Shown here: positions 45,344 through 53,685 of the stretch, one piece after another | Layout: each line of letters begins with the position of its first letter | Numbering within the stretch: position 1 is the first letter of the stretch | From: JAAFHB01 sp963677935 | Lineage (GTDB): Bacteria; Bacteroidota; Bacteroidia; Bacteroidales; Prolixibacteraceae | Direction: 5' to 3' | NCBI GenBank assembly: GCA_963677935.2 | Contig: CAXXEH010000003.1 | Span: 5,208,001-5,272,000 of the forward strand | DNA length: 64,000 bases | The notes under the pieces: generated by a model | What the model was told of the DNA's origin: nothing | Seen by the model: the letters and a program-made list of their open reading frames with translations, nothing else | Database searches by the model: none | Program-made: the position numbers and the translations under genes

Positions 45344-47668
45344 ATGTTAATTCATCAAATGAGCGTCTTACGGCGAATAGTTTTATTTTTTTTGATTGGA
45401 ATTTCGATTTCCAATCAGGTTCATGCGAATAATTGGCATTCTTATCTGTCATATTACCAAATTATTGCAATTACCCAAGGCGACCAGAAGATCTTTGCAG
45501 CCAATACAAATGGACTCTTTTCTTATCAATCTTCTGACAATAATTTTGAAACCTGGTCACGTGTGGAAGGGCTTTCAGATTCAGGGATTTCGGCCATCGG
45601 ATGGTCTGCTTCAAAGGCAGGCCTTCTTATAGGTTACTCAAACGGAAATATTGACTTACTTATCGGGAATACCATTCTAAATCTACCTGATCTCAAACTC
45701 AAAACTTCTATTCCTACCCGATCAATTAATAATATTTTCTGTGAAGGCGATTTTGCATGGTTGAGTTGTGATTTTGGTATTGTTAAAGTCAATTTGAAAA
45801 AGTGGGAAGTAGCCGAAACATGGATTATTGGAGCTGAAGCTTCGCAAATTTCTGTAAAAGAGGTTGCTGCTGACGAGCTCTATTTCTGGGCAGCCACCGG
45901 ATCAGGTATTTTCAAAGCTGAGAGAAGTAATCCAAATTTGCAGGATTACCATAATTGGGTATTGCAGGATCAGCTTCCGGTTTACCAAAAACAGTTCAGT
46001 TCAATTGCTATATTTAACAAACGGGTTTATGCCTGTGATACAAATGAAAAGATCTATTCATTTGACGGACTATCATGGCAGGTGGTCTATCCCTCGATAA
46101 CAGGGGTACGGAAAATAAAATCATCTCCTTCGGCGTTGCTGCTGGTTTGTGATAAGCATGTTGAAGTTGTCAGCTCCAATGGGCAAAGCACAGTTGCCAA
46201 CTACGGCATCCTTACCCCGTCAACTTCAAAGATTTACCCCTCAGATGCATTGATTAGTCCTTCAGGTGATTTGTGGATTGGGGACCGCATCTTCGGATTG
46301 ATTCAAAAAACGGGAAATGGCACCTTTAATTCAAAGGTCCCCTCCAGCCCGGCCGATAATTTTTCACACAGATTGACGATGTCGGGTTCCAATTTATATG
46401 TTGCCACAGGGGTGGAGGATGGCACGCTGGATGCAGTTCCTGCCGAAATTCACCGTTTACAGGACCAACATTGGTTTTCGCTAAACGAGTATACCGATGC
46501 TAATTTATCCGGGTTAAAAAACATTACCAGAGTCATCCCGTCACCGACCAATCCAAATCATTTTTGGGGGGCAACAGCTGAAAACGGCTTAATTGAATTC
46601 AATGGGCAAAAAAGTGTAAAAAACTATAATTCAAGCAATTCGGCACTTGCGTCGTATAATGGAGTGTGTAAAACCAGTGGATTAATGTACGATGCCGCCA
46701 GCAACTTATGGATCACTAACCCTTCGGTGAAAAACCAGCTGCATGTGATAAAATCCGACGGTACCTGGAAATCGTTCACCTATCCGGGAATTGATAATCA
46801 ATTTGTTACAGCTGGCGAACTAATTATCGCCAAAACTGATACGAAATGGATCGTTGTTAACAATTCGGATCTCTTTGCGCTCCGAACCGGTAACACCATC
46901 GACAATACAAGTGATGATCTCTATAAAAAGAGTTCGGTACGAAGCAAATTTTCAAATAGTGAAACAACCGTCATCAAGGGTTTTAACCAGATCAATGCCA
47001 TATGCGAAGACCAAAATGGTTATCTTTGGGTAGGAACAGAAAGTGGAATAGTGCTTTACTACAATCCTGAAGCGCTCTTTGGAAATAATGAGTTTTACGG
47101 AGTACAGCCATCGGTTGATCTTGGAGATGGACTCTATCATCCCCTTCTTGAAAATGTAACCGTCAGCGCTATTGCCGTTGATGGCGGCAATCGTAAATGG
47201 TTTGGGACGACCAACTCGGGGGTGTTTCTGTTTTCGGATGACGGTACAAAAATGATCTACCATTTCAATACCGATAATTCACCCCTCTTTTCAAATCAGG
47301 TTAACAGTATTGCCATCAATGGACAGAATGGAGAAGTTTTTATTGCCACTACTGGTGGTTTAATCTCCTGGATGGGAAATGCAACAGCTGGTGACAATAC
47401 GTTTCAACATTTATATGTTTGGCCAAATCCTGTAAGGGAAACTTATCACGGCGATATTACCATCGATGGGCTGATTGCCGAATCGACAGTGAAAATTGCC
47501 GATGTAGCCGGGAACCTGATTTATAAAACCACTTCAAACGGAGGGCGTGCCATCTGGAATGGGAAAAGGGGAAATGGAGAGAGGGTAAGCACAGGTGTCT
47601 ACCTGATTTTTTGCTCCGACAACGAAGGGAACCAGTCGCGTGTTATAAAACTATTGTTCATTCATTAA
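45344..47668 (+). CDS. porZ: PorZ-like type IX secretion protein
   Basis: A 774-residue exported protein (signal ends NQVHA). Residues 28 to about 680 are two beta-propellers with repeated phrases such as NGLFSYQSSD, VEGLSDSGISAIGWS, NGYLWVGTESGIVLYYNPEA and NRKWFGTTNSGVFLFSDDGT. The last 85 residues are a type IX C-terminal domain (HLYVWPNPVRE ... RVSTGVYLIF). Length and layout fit PorZ, which helps the T9SS attach cargo to anionic LPS at the cell surface. Its place directly before recO is also seen in other Bacteroidota. It supports an active T9SS for the adhesin at 8316-13907. Confidence 0.85.
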   Translation: MLIHQMSVLRRIVLFFLIGISISNQVHANNWHSYLSYYQIIAITQGDQKIFAANTNGLFSYQSSDNNFETWSRVEGLSDSGISAIGWSASKAGLLIGYSNGNIDLLIGNTILNLPDLKLKTSIPTRSINNIFCEGDFAWLSCDFGIVKVNLKKWEVAETWIIGAEASQISVKEVAADELYFWAATGSGIFKAERSNPNLQDYHNWVLQDQLPVYQKQFSSIAIFNKRVYACDTNEKIYSFDGLSWQVVYPSITGVRKIKSSPSALLLVCDKHVEVVSSNGQSTVANYGILTPSTSKIYPSDALISPSGDLWIGDRIFGLIQKTGNGTFNSKVPSSPADNFSHRLTMSGSNLYVATGVEDGTLDAVPAEIHRLQDQHWFSLNEYTDANLSGLKNITRVIPSPTNPNHFWGATAENGLIEFNGQKSVKNYNSSNSALASYNGVCKTSGLMYDAASNLWITNPSVKNQLHVIKSDGTWKSFTYPGIDNQFVTAGELIIAKTDTKWIVVNNSDLFALRTGNTIDNTSDDLYKKSSVRSKFSNSETTVIKGFNQINAICEDQNGYLWVGTESGIVLYYNPEALFGNNEFYGVQPSVDLGDGLYHPLLENVTVSAIAVDGGNRKWFGTTNSGVFLFSDDGTKMIYHFNTDNSPLFSNQVNSIAINGQNGEVFIATTGGLISWMGNATAGDNTFQHLYVWPNPVRETYHGDITIDGLIAESTVKIADVAGNLIYKTTSNGGRAIWNGKRGNGERVSTGVYLIFCSDNEGNQSRVIKLLFIH

Positions 47669-47672
47669 TAAA

Positions 47673-48398
47673 ATGCTGCAGAAATCGCGAGGAGTCGTAC
47701 TACATAGTATCAGATATGGTGATAATGGGTTGATCACCACCATCTATACTGAAGCCTTTGGCCGTATGTCGTTTATTATGCAGGGAATACACCGAAAGAA
47801 TTCCTCGGTAAAGGCGAATCTTCTGAGTCAACTATCCCTTTTGGAAATGGAAGTCGATTTTAAGCCAGGGAGGGAGTTGCAAAGGGTGAGAGAGATAAAA
47901 ATAAGTTCACCTTTTGGATCTGTTCCATATGAAATAGCCAAATCGACCCAGGCACTTTTTCTCGCTGAACTATTACATAAAGTGCTTCGGGAAGAGGAAT
48001 CGCGTCCCGATTTATTTGAATTTCTCTTCCATTCAATACAGGTGCTTGATTTAATGGAAGATGGAATCGGTAATTTTCACATTATATTTCTGATCCAACT
48101 TTCACGTTATTTAGGATTCGCTCCGACAAACAATTATTCCGAATCGAACCCTATCTTCGACATGGTGGCAGGGAAGTTTGTACCATTACCCCCCGACCAT
48201 CCGTGGTACTTAAAAGTTTTTGAAAGTTCAGTTATCTCGCAGCTTCTTGGAATGAACTATCAGAATTCATCAGAATTCAAGCCAGATCAGCCTTTACGGA
48301 GTGTTTTGCTTCAATTTATTCTGGACTATTTTGGCCTTCATCTTGGGAGCAAGATCAATTTAAAATCATTAGAAATACTGAAGGAAATTCTTCATTAA
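47673..48398 (+). CDS. recO: DNA repair protein RecO
   Basis: A 241-residue protein with the N-terminal OB-fold block SRGVVLHSIRYGDNGLITTI and YTEAFGRMSFIMQGIHRKNS, followed by the helical domain (FLAELLHKVLREEESRPDLF). The zinc-binding cysteines found in some RecO proteins are absent, as is common in Bacteroidota. RecO loads RecA on SSB-coated gaps with RecR. It follows porZ by 4 bp, which implies cotranscription. Confidence 0.93.
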   Translation: MLQKSRGVVLHSIRYGDNGLITTIYTEAFGRMSFIMQGIHRKNSSVKANLLSQLSLLEMEVDFKPGRELQRVREIKISSPFGSVPYEIAKSTQALFLAELLHKVLREEESRPDLFEFLFHSIQVLDLMEDGIGNFHIIFLIQLSRYLGFAPTNNYSESNPIFDMVAGKFVPLPPDHPWYLKVFESSVISQLLGMNYQNSSEFKPDQPLRSVLLQFILDYFGLHLGSKINLKSLEILKEILH

Positions 48399-48485
48399 CA
48401 GTCAAATAGTTAAACAAAAAACGAAAAATTCAGAATTGATGGATTCTGAATGCACAAAAATGAATGATACGATAAAAAATATTGC

Positions 48486-48493
48486 TATTTTTG
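48486..48493 (+). promoter_or_regulatory. -7 promoter element before the aminotransferase-fold gene
   Basis: TATTTTTG fits TAnnTTTG and ends 24 bp before the ATG at 48518. Transcription starting about 7 nt later would leave out the in-frame ATG at 48482, which supports the inner start. Confidence 0.5.
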
Positions 48494-48517
48494 CAGCTAG
48501 CAATTGAAGACAAAATA

Positions 48518-49675
48518 ATGGGTTCATCAAAGATTCCAACTCCGAAGAAAAATTCCTTAACGACGATTCTCGAAATTGCCGGGGAGGTTCATGCCATCGA
48601 CCTGGCTATACCCATGTCGAACCTCGCCTGCCCTGAAAAACTCATAGATTTGGTTAGCAAAAATATGAGGCTGGGGAATAATGATTATTCTCCGGTCGAA
48701 GGTGTAGAACAATTCAGAACGCAAATTATAAATTTGGTAAACAGGCAGAACAATACCACGTTCAATCCTGCAACTGATATTACCATTACTGCAGGACCTG
48801 CACAGGCAATGACCACAGCCATCAGTACTTTTGTAAAAGAGGGCGATGAGGTGATCATTTTTGAGCCGGTACAGGAGTCGTATGCTCCATTTATAGAGAT
48901 GAATGGGGGGCGTCCGATTTTTGTGATCCTGAAGGCGCCCGATTTCCATATTGACTGGGAAGAGGTGAAGAAACTGGTTACCTCGAAGACTAAAATGATC
49001 ATTATCAATAATCCACAGAATCCGATTGGTCGGATCTTTAGTGAAGAAGATATCGACCAGTTGAAAAGGATGACCAATGGAACGAGGTTAGTTATTCTGA
49101 GTAATGAAGTTTTTGATAATATTGTTTTTGATAATCTTAAATTCCGTAGCCTGGCATCTGTTCCGGATCTGGCCGCAAAATGCCTGATCGTATCGAGTTT
49201 TGGTCCAGTATTCAATATTACCGGTTGGGGAATTGGATATATTTTTGGTCCTGAAAGATTGATGAGTGAATTCAGAAAGATTCAACAGTTTCAGGGATTT
49301 AGTGTTAATACTCCTGCCCAGTTTGCCCTTGCTGAATTTTTACAGGACGGACCAGATTTTGTTTCAATTTGTAAAACCTATCATCGCAAAAGAGATTTAT
49401 TTATCTCCTTGTTGAAAGGGAGTAAATTTGAACTTGTACCGACTCAGTCAACCTTTTATCAGATTTTGGATTTTAGCAAGATATCTGATGAAACGGATAT
49501 CGATTTTGCAACAAGGCTCATCCATGAATATGGGGTTGCCACTGTTCCATTCTCGGCATTCCAGCACGAGAAAACTAAAAATCAATTTCTTAGAATATGT
49601 TTTGCCAAACCCGACGAAATACTCGCAGAGGCTGCCAAAAGACTTAAAAGCGTACCTGTAAATCTTCACCATTAA
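48518..49675 (+). CDS. Class I/II aminotransferase-fold protein lacking the PLP lysine
   Basis: A 385-residue protein of the methionine/aromatic aminotransferase group (LAIPMSNLACPEKLIDLVSK, MIIINNPQNPIGRIFSEEDI, FLRICFAKPDEIL). Key cofactor residues differ: where family members read SFGK-x-x-x-x-TGWR/K-x-GY, this protein reads SFGPVFNITGWGIGY (codon CCA for Pro), so the Schiff-base Lys is missing; the Asp of SDEVYE is Asn (SNEVFDNIVFD); and the stacking Tyr of DPAYDSY is replaced (EPVQESY). The frame is uninterrupted, so it is not an obvious pseudogene. It is likely a non-catalytic relative or an enzyme of another kind. Start chosen by promoter position. Confidence 0.85.
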   Translation: MGSSKIPTPKKNSLTTILEIAGEVHAIDLAIPMSNLACPEKLIDLVSKNMRLGNNDYSPVEGVEQFRTQIINLVNRQNNTTFNPATDITITAGPAQAMTTAISTFVKEGDEVIIFEPVQESYAPFIEMNGGRPIFVILKAPDFHIDWEEVKKLVTSKTKMIIINNPQNPIGRIFSEEDIDQLKRMTNGTRLVILSNEVFDNIVFDNLKFRSLASVPDLAAKCLIVSSFGPVFNITGWGIGYIFGPERLMSEFRKIQQFQGFSVNTPAQFALAEFLQDGPDFVSICKTYHRKRDLFISLLKGSKFELVPTQSTFYQILDFSKISDETDIDFATRLIHEYGVATVPFSAFQHEKTKNQFLRICFAKPDEILAEAAKRLKSVPVNLHH

Positions 49676-49702
49676 CAGAGTACCAATGAGTTGGATGCGT
49701 GT

Positions 49703-49733
49703 TTTGGACTGATTTGAAAAAAGATTACATTCG
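49703..49733 (+). promoter_or_regulatory. Promoter of tRNA-Arg
   Basis: TTTG at 49703-49706, a 19-bp spacer and TACATTCG at 49726-49733 (one mismatch to TAnnTTTG). The tRNA begins 19 bp downstream. Confidence 0.6.
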
Positions 49734-49752
49734 CGCTATAAAATTATTTTCG

Positions 49753-49824
49753 GGCCTCATAGTTCAAGGGATAGAACGGAAGTTTCCTAAACTTTAGATT
49801 CGCGTTCGAGTCGCGGTGAGGCTA
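49753..49824 (+). tRNA. tRNA-Arg (anticodon CCT)
   Basis: A complete cloverleaf can be drawn: acceptor GGCCTCA/TGAGGCT (one G-T), D stem GTTC/GAAC, anticodon stem GAAGT/ACTTT with loop TTCCTAA (anticodon CCT), and T arm TCGCG-TTCGAGT-CGCGG. The discriminator is A and CCA is not encoded. It marks the left edge of a region full of mobile-element remains, as tRNA genes often serve as integration sites; no repeated copy of its 3' end was seen further on. Confidence 0.9.
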
Positions 49825-49828
49825 CAGA

Positions 49829-49853
49829 GTGCCGAAACTCACAGTTTCGGCAC
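49829..49853 (+). terminator. Hairpin terminator after tRNA-Arg
   Basis: GTGCCGAAACT and AGTTTCGGCAC form an 11-bp perfect stem with a CAC loop, five bases after the tRNA. The T run after it is weak (TTGTATTTC). Confidence 0.65.
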
Positions 49854-50037
49854 TTGTATTTCAAGTAGTTGCGATTTTGATCTTTCCAAAAAATGCTGTA
49901 AAATTGCCGTCCAATGAAATTTGTTTTACAATTTTCATTCAACTTTTAAATGGCTTCCATTCTGATTGTTTTTCTCAGTCATTCGTTTATCGCAATCCGT
50001 AACGGCTGCAATTACCTTTCCATAATCGGAGGCGAAG

Positions 50038-50979
50038 TTAACCAGTGATAGCAACTACTGCCAAAAAATCACGAAAACGGCCATATTCCAGGGCTTTGCG
50101 GGCTTTTACCGCTTCAGCATTGGAAGTGTCAATCCGTTCATCCTTGAAGATCTCAGAAAAATATTTATCACTCAGGTAGATGATATACTTCAGGGTCAGC
50201 TGATTCTTAAGCAGTACCTTCTTGAATTCGGGGATCATCATCAGAAAATCGTACCATCCGCTCAAAAAGATACTCCACCTGTAAGGCTTCTGATAATAGA
50301 GCTTTCCGGGAGTGGGGAAGTTGACCGGCACAATAAAACGTAACTGGGAATAGCTGCCGGTACTCAGGCGCGAGGTAAGATCGAGCAGCGGGTTGTAACT
50401 GTCCAGCACATCCGAAACGGCAATGTTTTCCTTCCGGGGTCCGTCGTTCCATTTGGCAGAGTAGTAATGTTTGTTGATCACCCCTTTCTTGGGGTCCATC
50501 ACACCCCACCGGGAGAAGGCAGCTTCCTTGCTCCGGAGCGAAACGATTTTGCGTTTGTCACCACTGAGAATGATTTCGGGAAAGACATTGTAAAAAAAGT
50601 GAAGGTCGGAGAGCTGTTCCAGGAAAAAGCCGTTGATATCGTTCTGGCTAAAAAAGTCGACCACTTCACCTTCCCAGATCTCCTCGTAACCGACGATCTT
50701 TTTACCCTCTATGATCCGGCGCATGGGTTTAATACCCTGTCCGTACCCGGATTCGATGTTAAAGAGCAGGCTGGATTGGACGATTTCGCTTTTCTCAGCT
50801 TTCTCGATGATCCGCTGTGGCATATCGTTTGACTCTCCACAGGGGGATATCGGGTAACCATCAATGGTGATGGGTTTATCGGGTTCGTAGAACATCTCGC
50901 GGCTGGGTACCGTTGTGATGATTGCCTGGGCTTCCGGAAGAAAGGTGAAGCCGTCGATTTCAATGAAGTTATCACTCAT
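50038..50979 (-). CDS. Phage portal-like protein, probably shortened
   Basis: A 313-residue protein beginning MSDNFIEIDGFTFLPEAQAI. The middle (SLLFNIESGYGQGIKPMRRI, VVDFFSQNDINGFFLEQLSD, then SAKWNDGPRKENIAVSDVLD and YYQKPYRWSIFLSGWYDF) resembles portal proteins of Bacteroidota prophages and tailed phages, but such proteins are usually over 450 residues, so this one is cut or belongs to a shorter relative. It is translationally coupled to a 73-residue gene upstream (4-bp overlap). No other head genes follow, so this is probably a prophage remnant next to tRNA-Arg. The portal call is inference from pattern. Confidence 0.55.
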   Translation of the reverse strand: MSDNFIEIDGFTFLPEAQAIITTVPSREMFYEPDKPITIDGYPISPCGESNDMPQRIIEKAEKSEIVQSSLLFNIESGYGQGIKPMRRIIEGKKIVGYEEIWEGEVVDFFSQNDINGFFLEQLSDLHFFYNVFPEIILSGDKRKIVSLRSKEAAFSRWGVMDPKKGVINKHYYSAKWNDGPRKENIAVSDVLDSYNPLLDLTSRLSTGSYSQLRFIVPVNFPTPGKLYYQKPYRWSIFLSGWYDFLMMIPEFKKVLLKNQLTLKYIIYLSDKYFSEIFKDERIDTSNAEAVKARKALEYGRFRDFLAVVAITG

Positions 50980-51197
50980 AGTACCACCTCCTCACCGTTG
51001 AATTCGATGACCGAGTTCCGGCGAACCTTCCGGATCTGCTCACTGTCGCAGAACTTGAGGTTCATGGTCCGGCCCGATGAGTGGAACGAGGTACAGATAC
51101 AACGCGGACCATAAACGATCGCACCGCTCTTCTCAACGAACCTGATTGAGAACTCACCGCGTTCTACCTGCTTGTTTATTTGGGAAATGTGAAGCAT
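50976..51197 (-). CDS. Small phage-associated protein of unknown function
   Basis: A 73-residue frame (MLHISQINKQVERGEFSIRF) whose stop overlaps the ATG of the portal-like gene. It is beta-rich, with two Cys (GPRCICTSF). The coupling and codon content support it as a real gene in the same phage-derived operon. A perfect 10-bp inverted repeat lies just before its start codon. Confidence 0.6.
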   Translation of the reverse strand: MLHISQINKQVERGEFSIRFVEKSGAIVYGPRCICTSFHSSGRTMNLKFCDSEQIRKVRRNSVIEFNGEEVVL

Positions 51198-51225
51198 AGC
51201 TTATCTTTTTGGGTGAAGATAAGCT
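51198..51225. promoter_or_regulatory. Inverted repeat touching the start codon of the phage operon
   Basis: AGCTTATCTT and AAGATAAGCT form a perfect 10-bp inverted repeat with an 8-base centre, ending exactly at the base before the ATG (minus strand) of the 73-residue gene. It could be an operator or an RNA hairpin that blocks translation. Confidence 0.5.
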
Positions 51226-51319
51226 GGGGGAGGGGAGGGTTAAAGGACAGAAAAGATTGGAGGTACAAACTTTGAGTTTGGAAGCCTTATCTTAAATAAA
51301 GACTGAGGTACCATGGTGG

Positions 51320-51440
51320 AATGAGCGATGATGGTATATGACGAACCGCCGTATATGAGACCTGTATCCGCTGGCGGATGGTATGAAAGGCTATCCCTAA
51401 GGTGTTTACACCTTGGGGAGGTCTACTCGATTACAGCCAG
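51320..51440 (+). mobile_element. Remnant of the 3' end of a group II intron
   Basis: GATGGTATATGACGAACCGC followed by CGTATATGAGACCTGTAT looks like the start of domain V of bacterial group II introns (GAACCGCCGTATACGAGACC-type), then the second strand is broken by the palindrome ATCCGCTGGCGGAT (51366-51379), then TGGTATGAAAGG resembles GGTGGTGTGAGAGG. A hairpin CCCTAAGGTG-TTTA-CACCTTGGGG could be domain VI, and the run ends CTACTCGAT, the usual intron end. No reverse transcriptase gene remains. From memory of the consensus, not alignment. Confidence 0.5.
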
Positions 51441-52499
51441 TTATTTTTCATTATTAAAACTTTTGGTAACATTTATTAGATTATCAATTGTATTCCAATT
51501 AATTCTTTCTAAAAATCTTTGTTCTGAAAATGAATCAGCATACCTATCAATAAAACTGTCAATCCATTTAAAATAGTTCCAGCCAAGATTTGTAATAAAT
51601 GCAAGCAGTGTAAACTTTATCCTTATATTGGTATCCATTGTATATTTAATAAAATCAGAATCATCATGATTTCCAATATAATATTTAATGAAATTTTCTG
51701 ATACTTCGGTTGTCATAGCAGTGATTTCATTTTCGATAGTTAATTCAATCCGAGTAGTTTTAATTTCTAAAATGTTTTTCGAAGGTTTTGAAACTTTACA
51801 TTTCTTCGGCAACGTCAAGATGAAATTTTCATATAAATGTCCATTTGATTCAGCTGAGAGTTGAATAATGTCAGGGTTATCACTGTCATCTATATATGTA
51901 TCAACAAAGGCCTCACGTTTATCCATTGATTTTGAGAACAAATCAAGAAATGAATTATCAAACAGAATTTGAGGAATATCAATTCTATTTAATGTATTTA
52001 GTTTTGAGGATTTGAATTTGTCCGGTTGAAAGTATGCTTGTAAATGCATTGATAATCTATTAATAAAAAAGTATTCTGTTGCTTGGTATATTAAATCCCT
52101 TCCTGTTATTGAATTATCAGGAGCTTTATAATCATAAACTTTATGCTTATTCCATACTTTTTCTAGACCTTTGTTTTCTGCAAAAGAAGAATCAAGGTAC
52201 TTCTTTAACTTCATCCCATATTTATAACCAGGAATATCAACAATCTGATTTGTTGATTTATTGTATATAAGAAATCCTTTTATCTTATATTCTTTCTCCT
52301 TTTGTTTATATAAAACATATGCAAAGAATGATGCAGCCAAAAGAACAAATATTAATCCAAAGTAAATATTATCAAGTTTTTTAAAGTCTAATAACTCGGA
52401 TAAACCTTGCCCAATAAATCTAATACCAAAAGCTAAAATTACAGAAACAACAATAATCTGAAAAACATTCCTTTTTTCTTTTAAAAAATTAATTATCAT
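51441..52499 (-). CDS. AT-rich membrane protein of unknown function
   Basis: A 352-residue protein with two N-terminal membrane segments (about residues 13-32 and 44-63) followed by a long cytosolic part (from KQKEKEYKIKGFLIYNKSTN). It is rich in Asn, Lys, Ile and Phe, and its DNA is visibly more AT-rich than the neighbouring core genes, which suggests recent transfer. No motif recognised. It lies between the intron remnant and an IS91-type element, as do many defence or cargo genes, but I cannot assign a role. Confidence 0.65.
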   Translation of the reverse strand: MIINFLKEKRNVFQIIVVSVILAFGIRFIGQGLSELLDFKKLDNIYFGLIFVLLAASFFAYVLYKQKEKEYKIKGFLIYNKSTNQIVDIPGYKYGMKLKKYLDSSFAENKGLEKVWNKHKVYDYKAPDNSITGRDLIYQATEYFFINRLSMHLQAYFQPDKFKSSKLNTLNRIDIPQILFDNSFLDLFSKSMDKREAFVDTYIDDSDNPDIIQLSAESNGHLYENFILTLPKKCKVSKPSKNILEIKTTRIELTIENEITAMTTEVSENFIKYYIGNHDDSDFIKYTMDTNIRIKFTLLAFITNLGWNYFKWIDSFIDRYADSFSEQRFLERINWNTIDNLINVTKSFNNEK

Positions 52500-52734
52500 A
52501 GCTCTATTTTTTATAAATGGCTGTAAAGTAGGAAGCTACATGCAAGGGCGGATTGCGGGCGATGTCCTGTCAAGCCGAAAAGCAGCCCGAGCGGAAAGAT
52601 GCACACCGAAAACCACTGCTGCCGAACTTGACGGGTAGCTGAAGTTGAACTAAATCCGCCTTCGCGGATAGCTGTTTTAAAAGTACCCGATTCTTTCTAT
52701 AATCAGAGATTATTCACAACAAAAATTTCTGAAT

Positions 52735-53685
52735 ATGAGAAAGAAATCGGGTAATACTATTGTTGAGCAGGCGATTGTGCTTGTTCCTGAGTTTGAAAAT
52801 GTTGTCCGCAAGATGGAACAACAGGTTACTTTGCGTGGTCAAAGCAAAAGTACATTACAAAATTACATCAGGCGCATTGCCCTGTTTGTAATTCACTTTG
52901 GGATGCTGCCAGAGCAGATCGATCCTGAAGAGATCAACGAATACCTGGCCGCTTTGGCCCGCGATCCCAAGTCGCCATCGCGCAGCAGTTTTAAACACAT
53001 GGTTTATGGACTGCGGTACTATTATCGTCTGCTGGGGATGAACAAAAATGCCATTGCCCTGCCTTCGCTGAAAAAAGAGGCCAAATTGCCGGTAATACTT
53101 AACGAAAAGGAGCTGAAAAAGCTTTTTAAAGCTCCGAAGCTACTTAAACAACGGATTGTTCTGTCGCTAATCTACTCGGCAGGGCTACGCGGTCATGAAG
53201 TGGTTAACCTTAAAATCTCCGACATTGACTTTGAACGAAAGACCATCCACATCCGCCAAAGCAAATACAAGAAAGACCGCATTGTACCGCTGGGCAACTA
53301 TATGGACAGGGGCCTTAAAAAGTATCTCAAAGCCGAGAATCCGCACATTTGGTTGTTCAACGGAAAAGAACCCGATGGCCGTTACAGTGTGCGGGGGCTC
53401 TCGTGGGTAATGCGCGAAACCCTGAAAAAAATAACCATCACCAAAGATGTCAACCTGCATTCGCTGCGTCACTCTTATGCTACCCACCTTCTGGAACAGG
53501 GACTGAATATCGTTACCGTCAAAGAACTGCTTGGTCATGCCGACATTACCACCACCATGATTTACCTCCATGTGGCACAATGCCCGTTGATAAAAGCTCA
53601 CAGTCCGCTCGACACCCTTTATGGGTTTCCCAAAGACGAAGACGAGGATGAAGGCAACGAAAAAGACAAGAAACCGAAAAAATGA
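52735..53685 (+). CDS. Tyrosine recombinase of the IS91-type element
   Basis: A 316-residue XerC/D-like recombinase. An N-terminal SAM-like domain (TLRGQSKSTLQNYIRRIALF) is followed by the catalytic domain with Arg in SAGLRGHEVVNLK, HSLRHSYATHLLEQG (His-x-x-Arg) and LLGHADITTTMIYLHV (His and Tyr). The stop overlaps the transposase start by 4 bp. Such recombinases accompany a branch of IS91 elements in Bacteroidota; their task in transposition is not settled, perhaps resolving intermediates. Confidence 0.92.
   Translation: MRKKSGNTIVEQAIVLVPEFENVVRKMEQQVTLRGQSKSTLQNYIRRIALFVIHFGMLPEQIDPEEINEYLAALARDPKSPSRSSFKHMVYGLRYYYRLLGMNKNAIALPSLKKEAKLPVILNEKELKKLFKAPKLLKQRIVLSLIYSAGLRGHEVVNLKISDIDFERKTIHIRQSKYKKDRIVPLGNYMDRGLKKYLKAENPHIWLFNGKEPDGRYSVRGLSWVMRETLKKITITKDVNLHSLRHSYATHLLEQGLNIVTVKELLGHADITTTMIYLHVAQCPLIKAHSPLDTLYGFPKDEDEDEGNEKDKKPKK

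Noticed and set aside
50467..50832. 121-codon plus-strand frame opposite the portal-like gene
   Set aside because: The minus frame has a coupled neighbour, a proper start and portal-like motifs; the plus frame has none.
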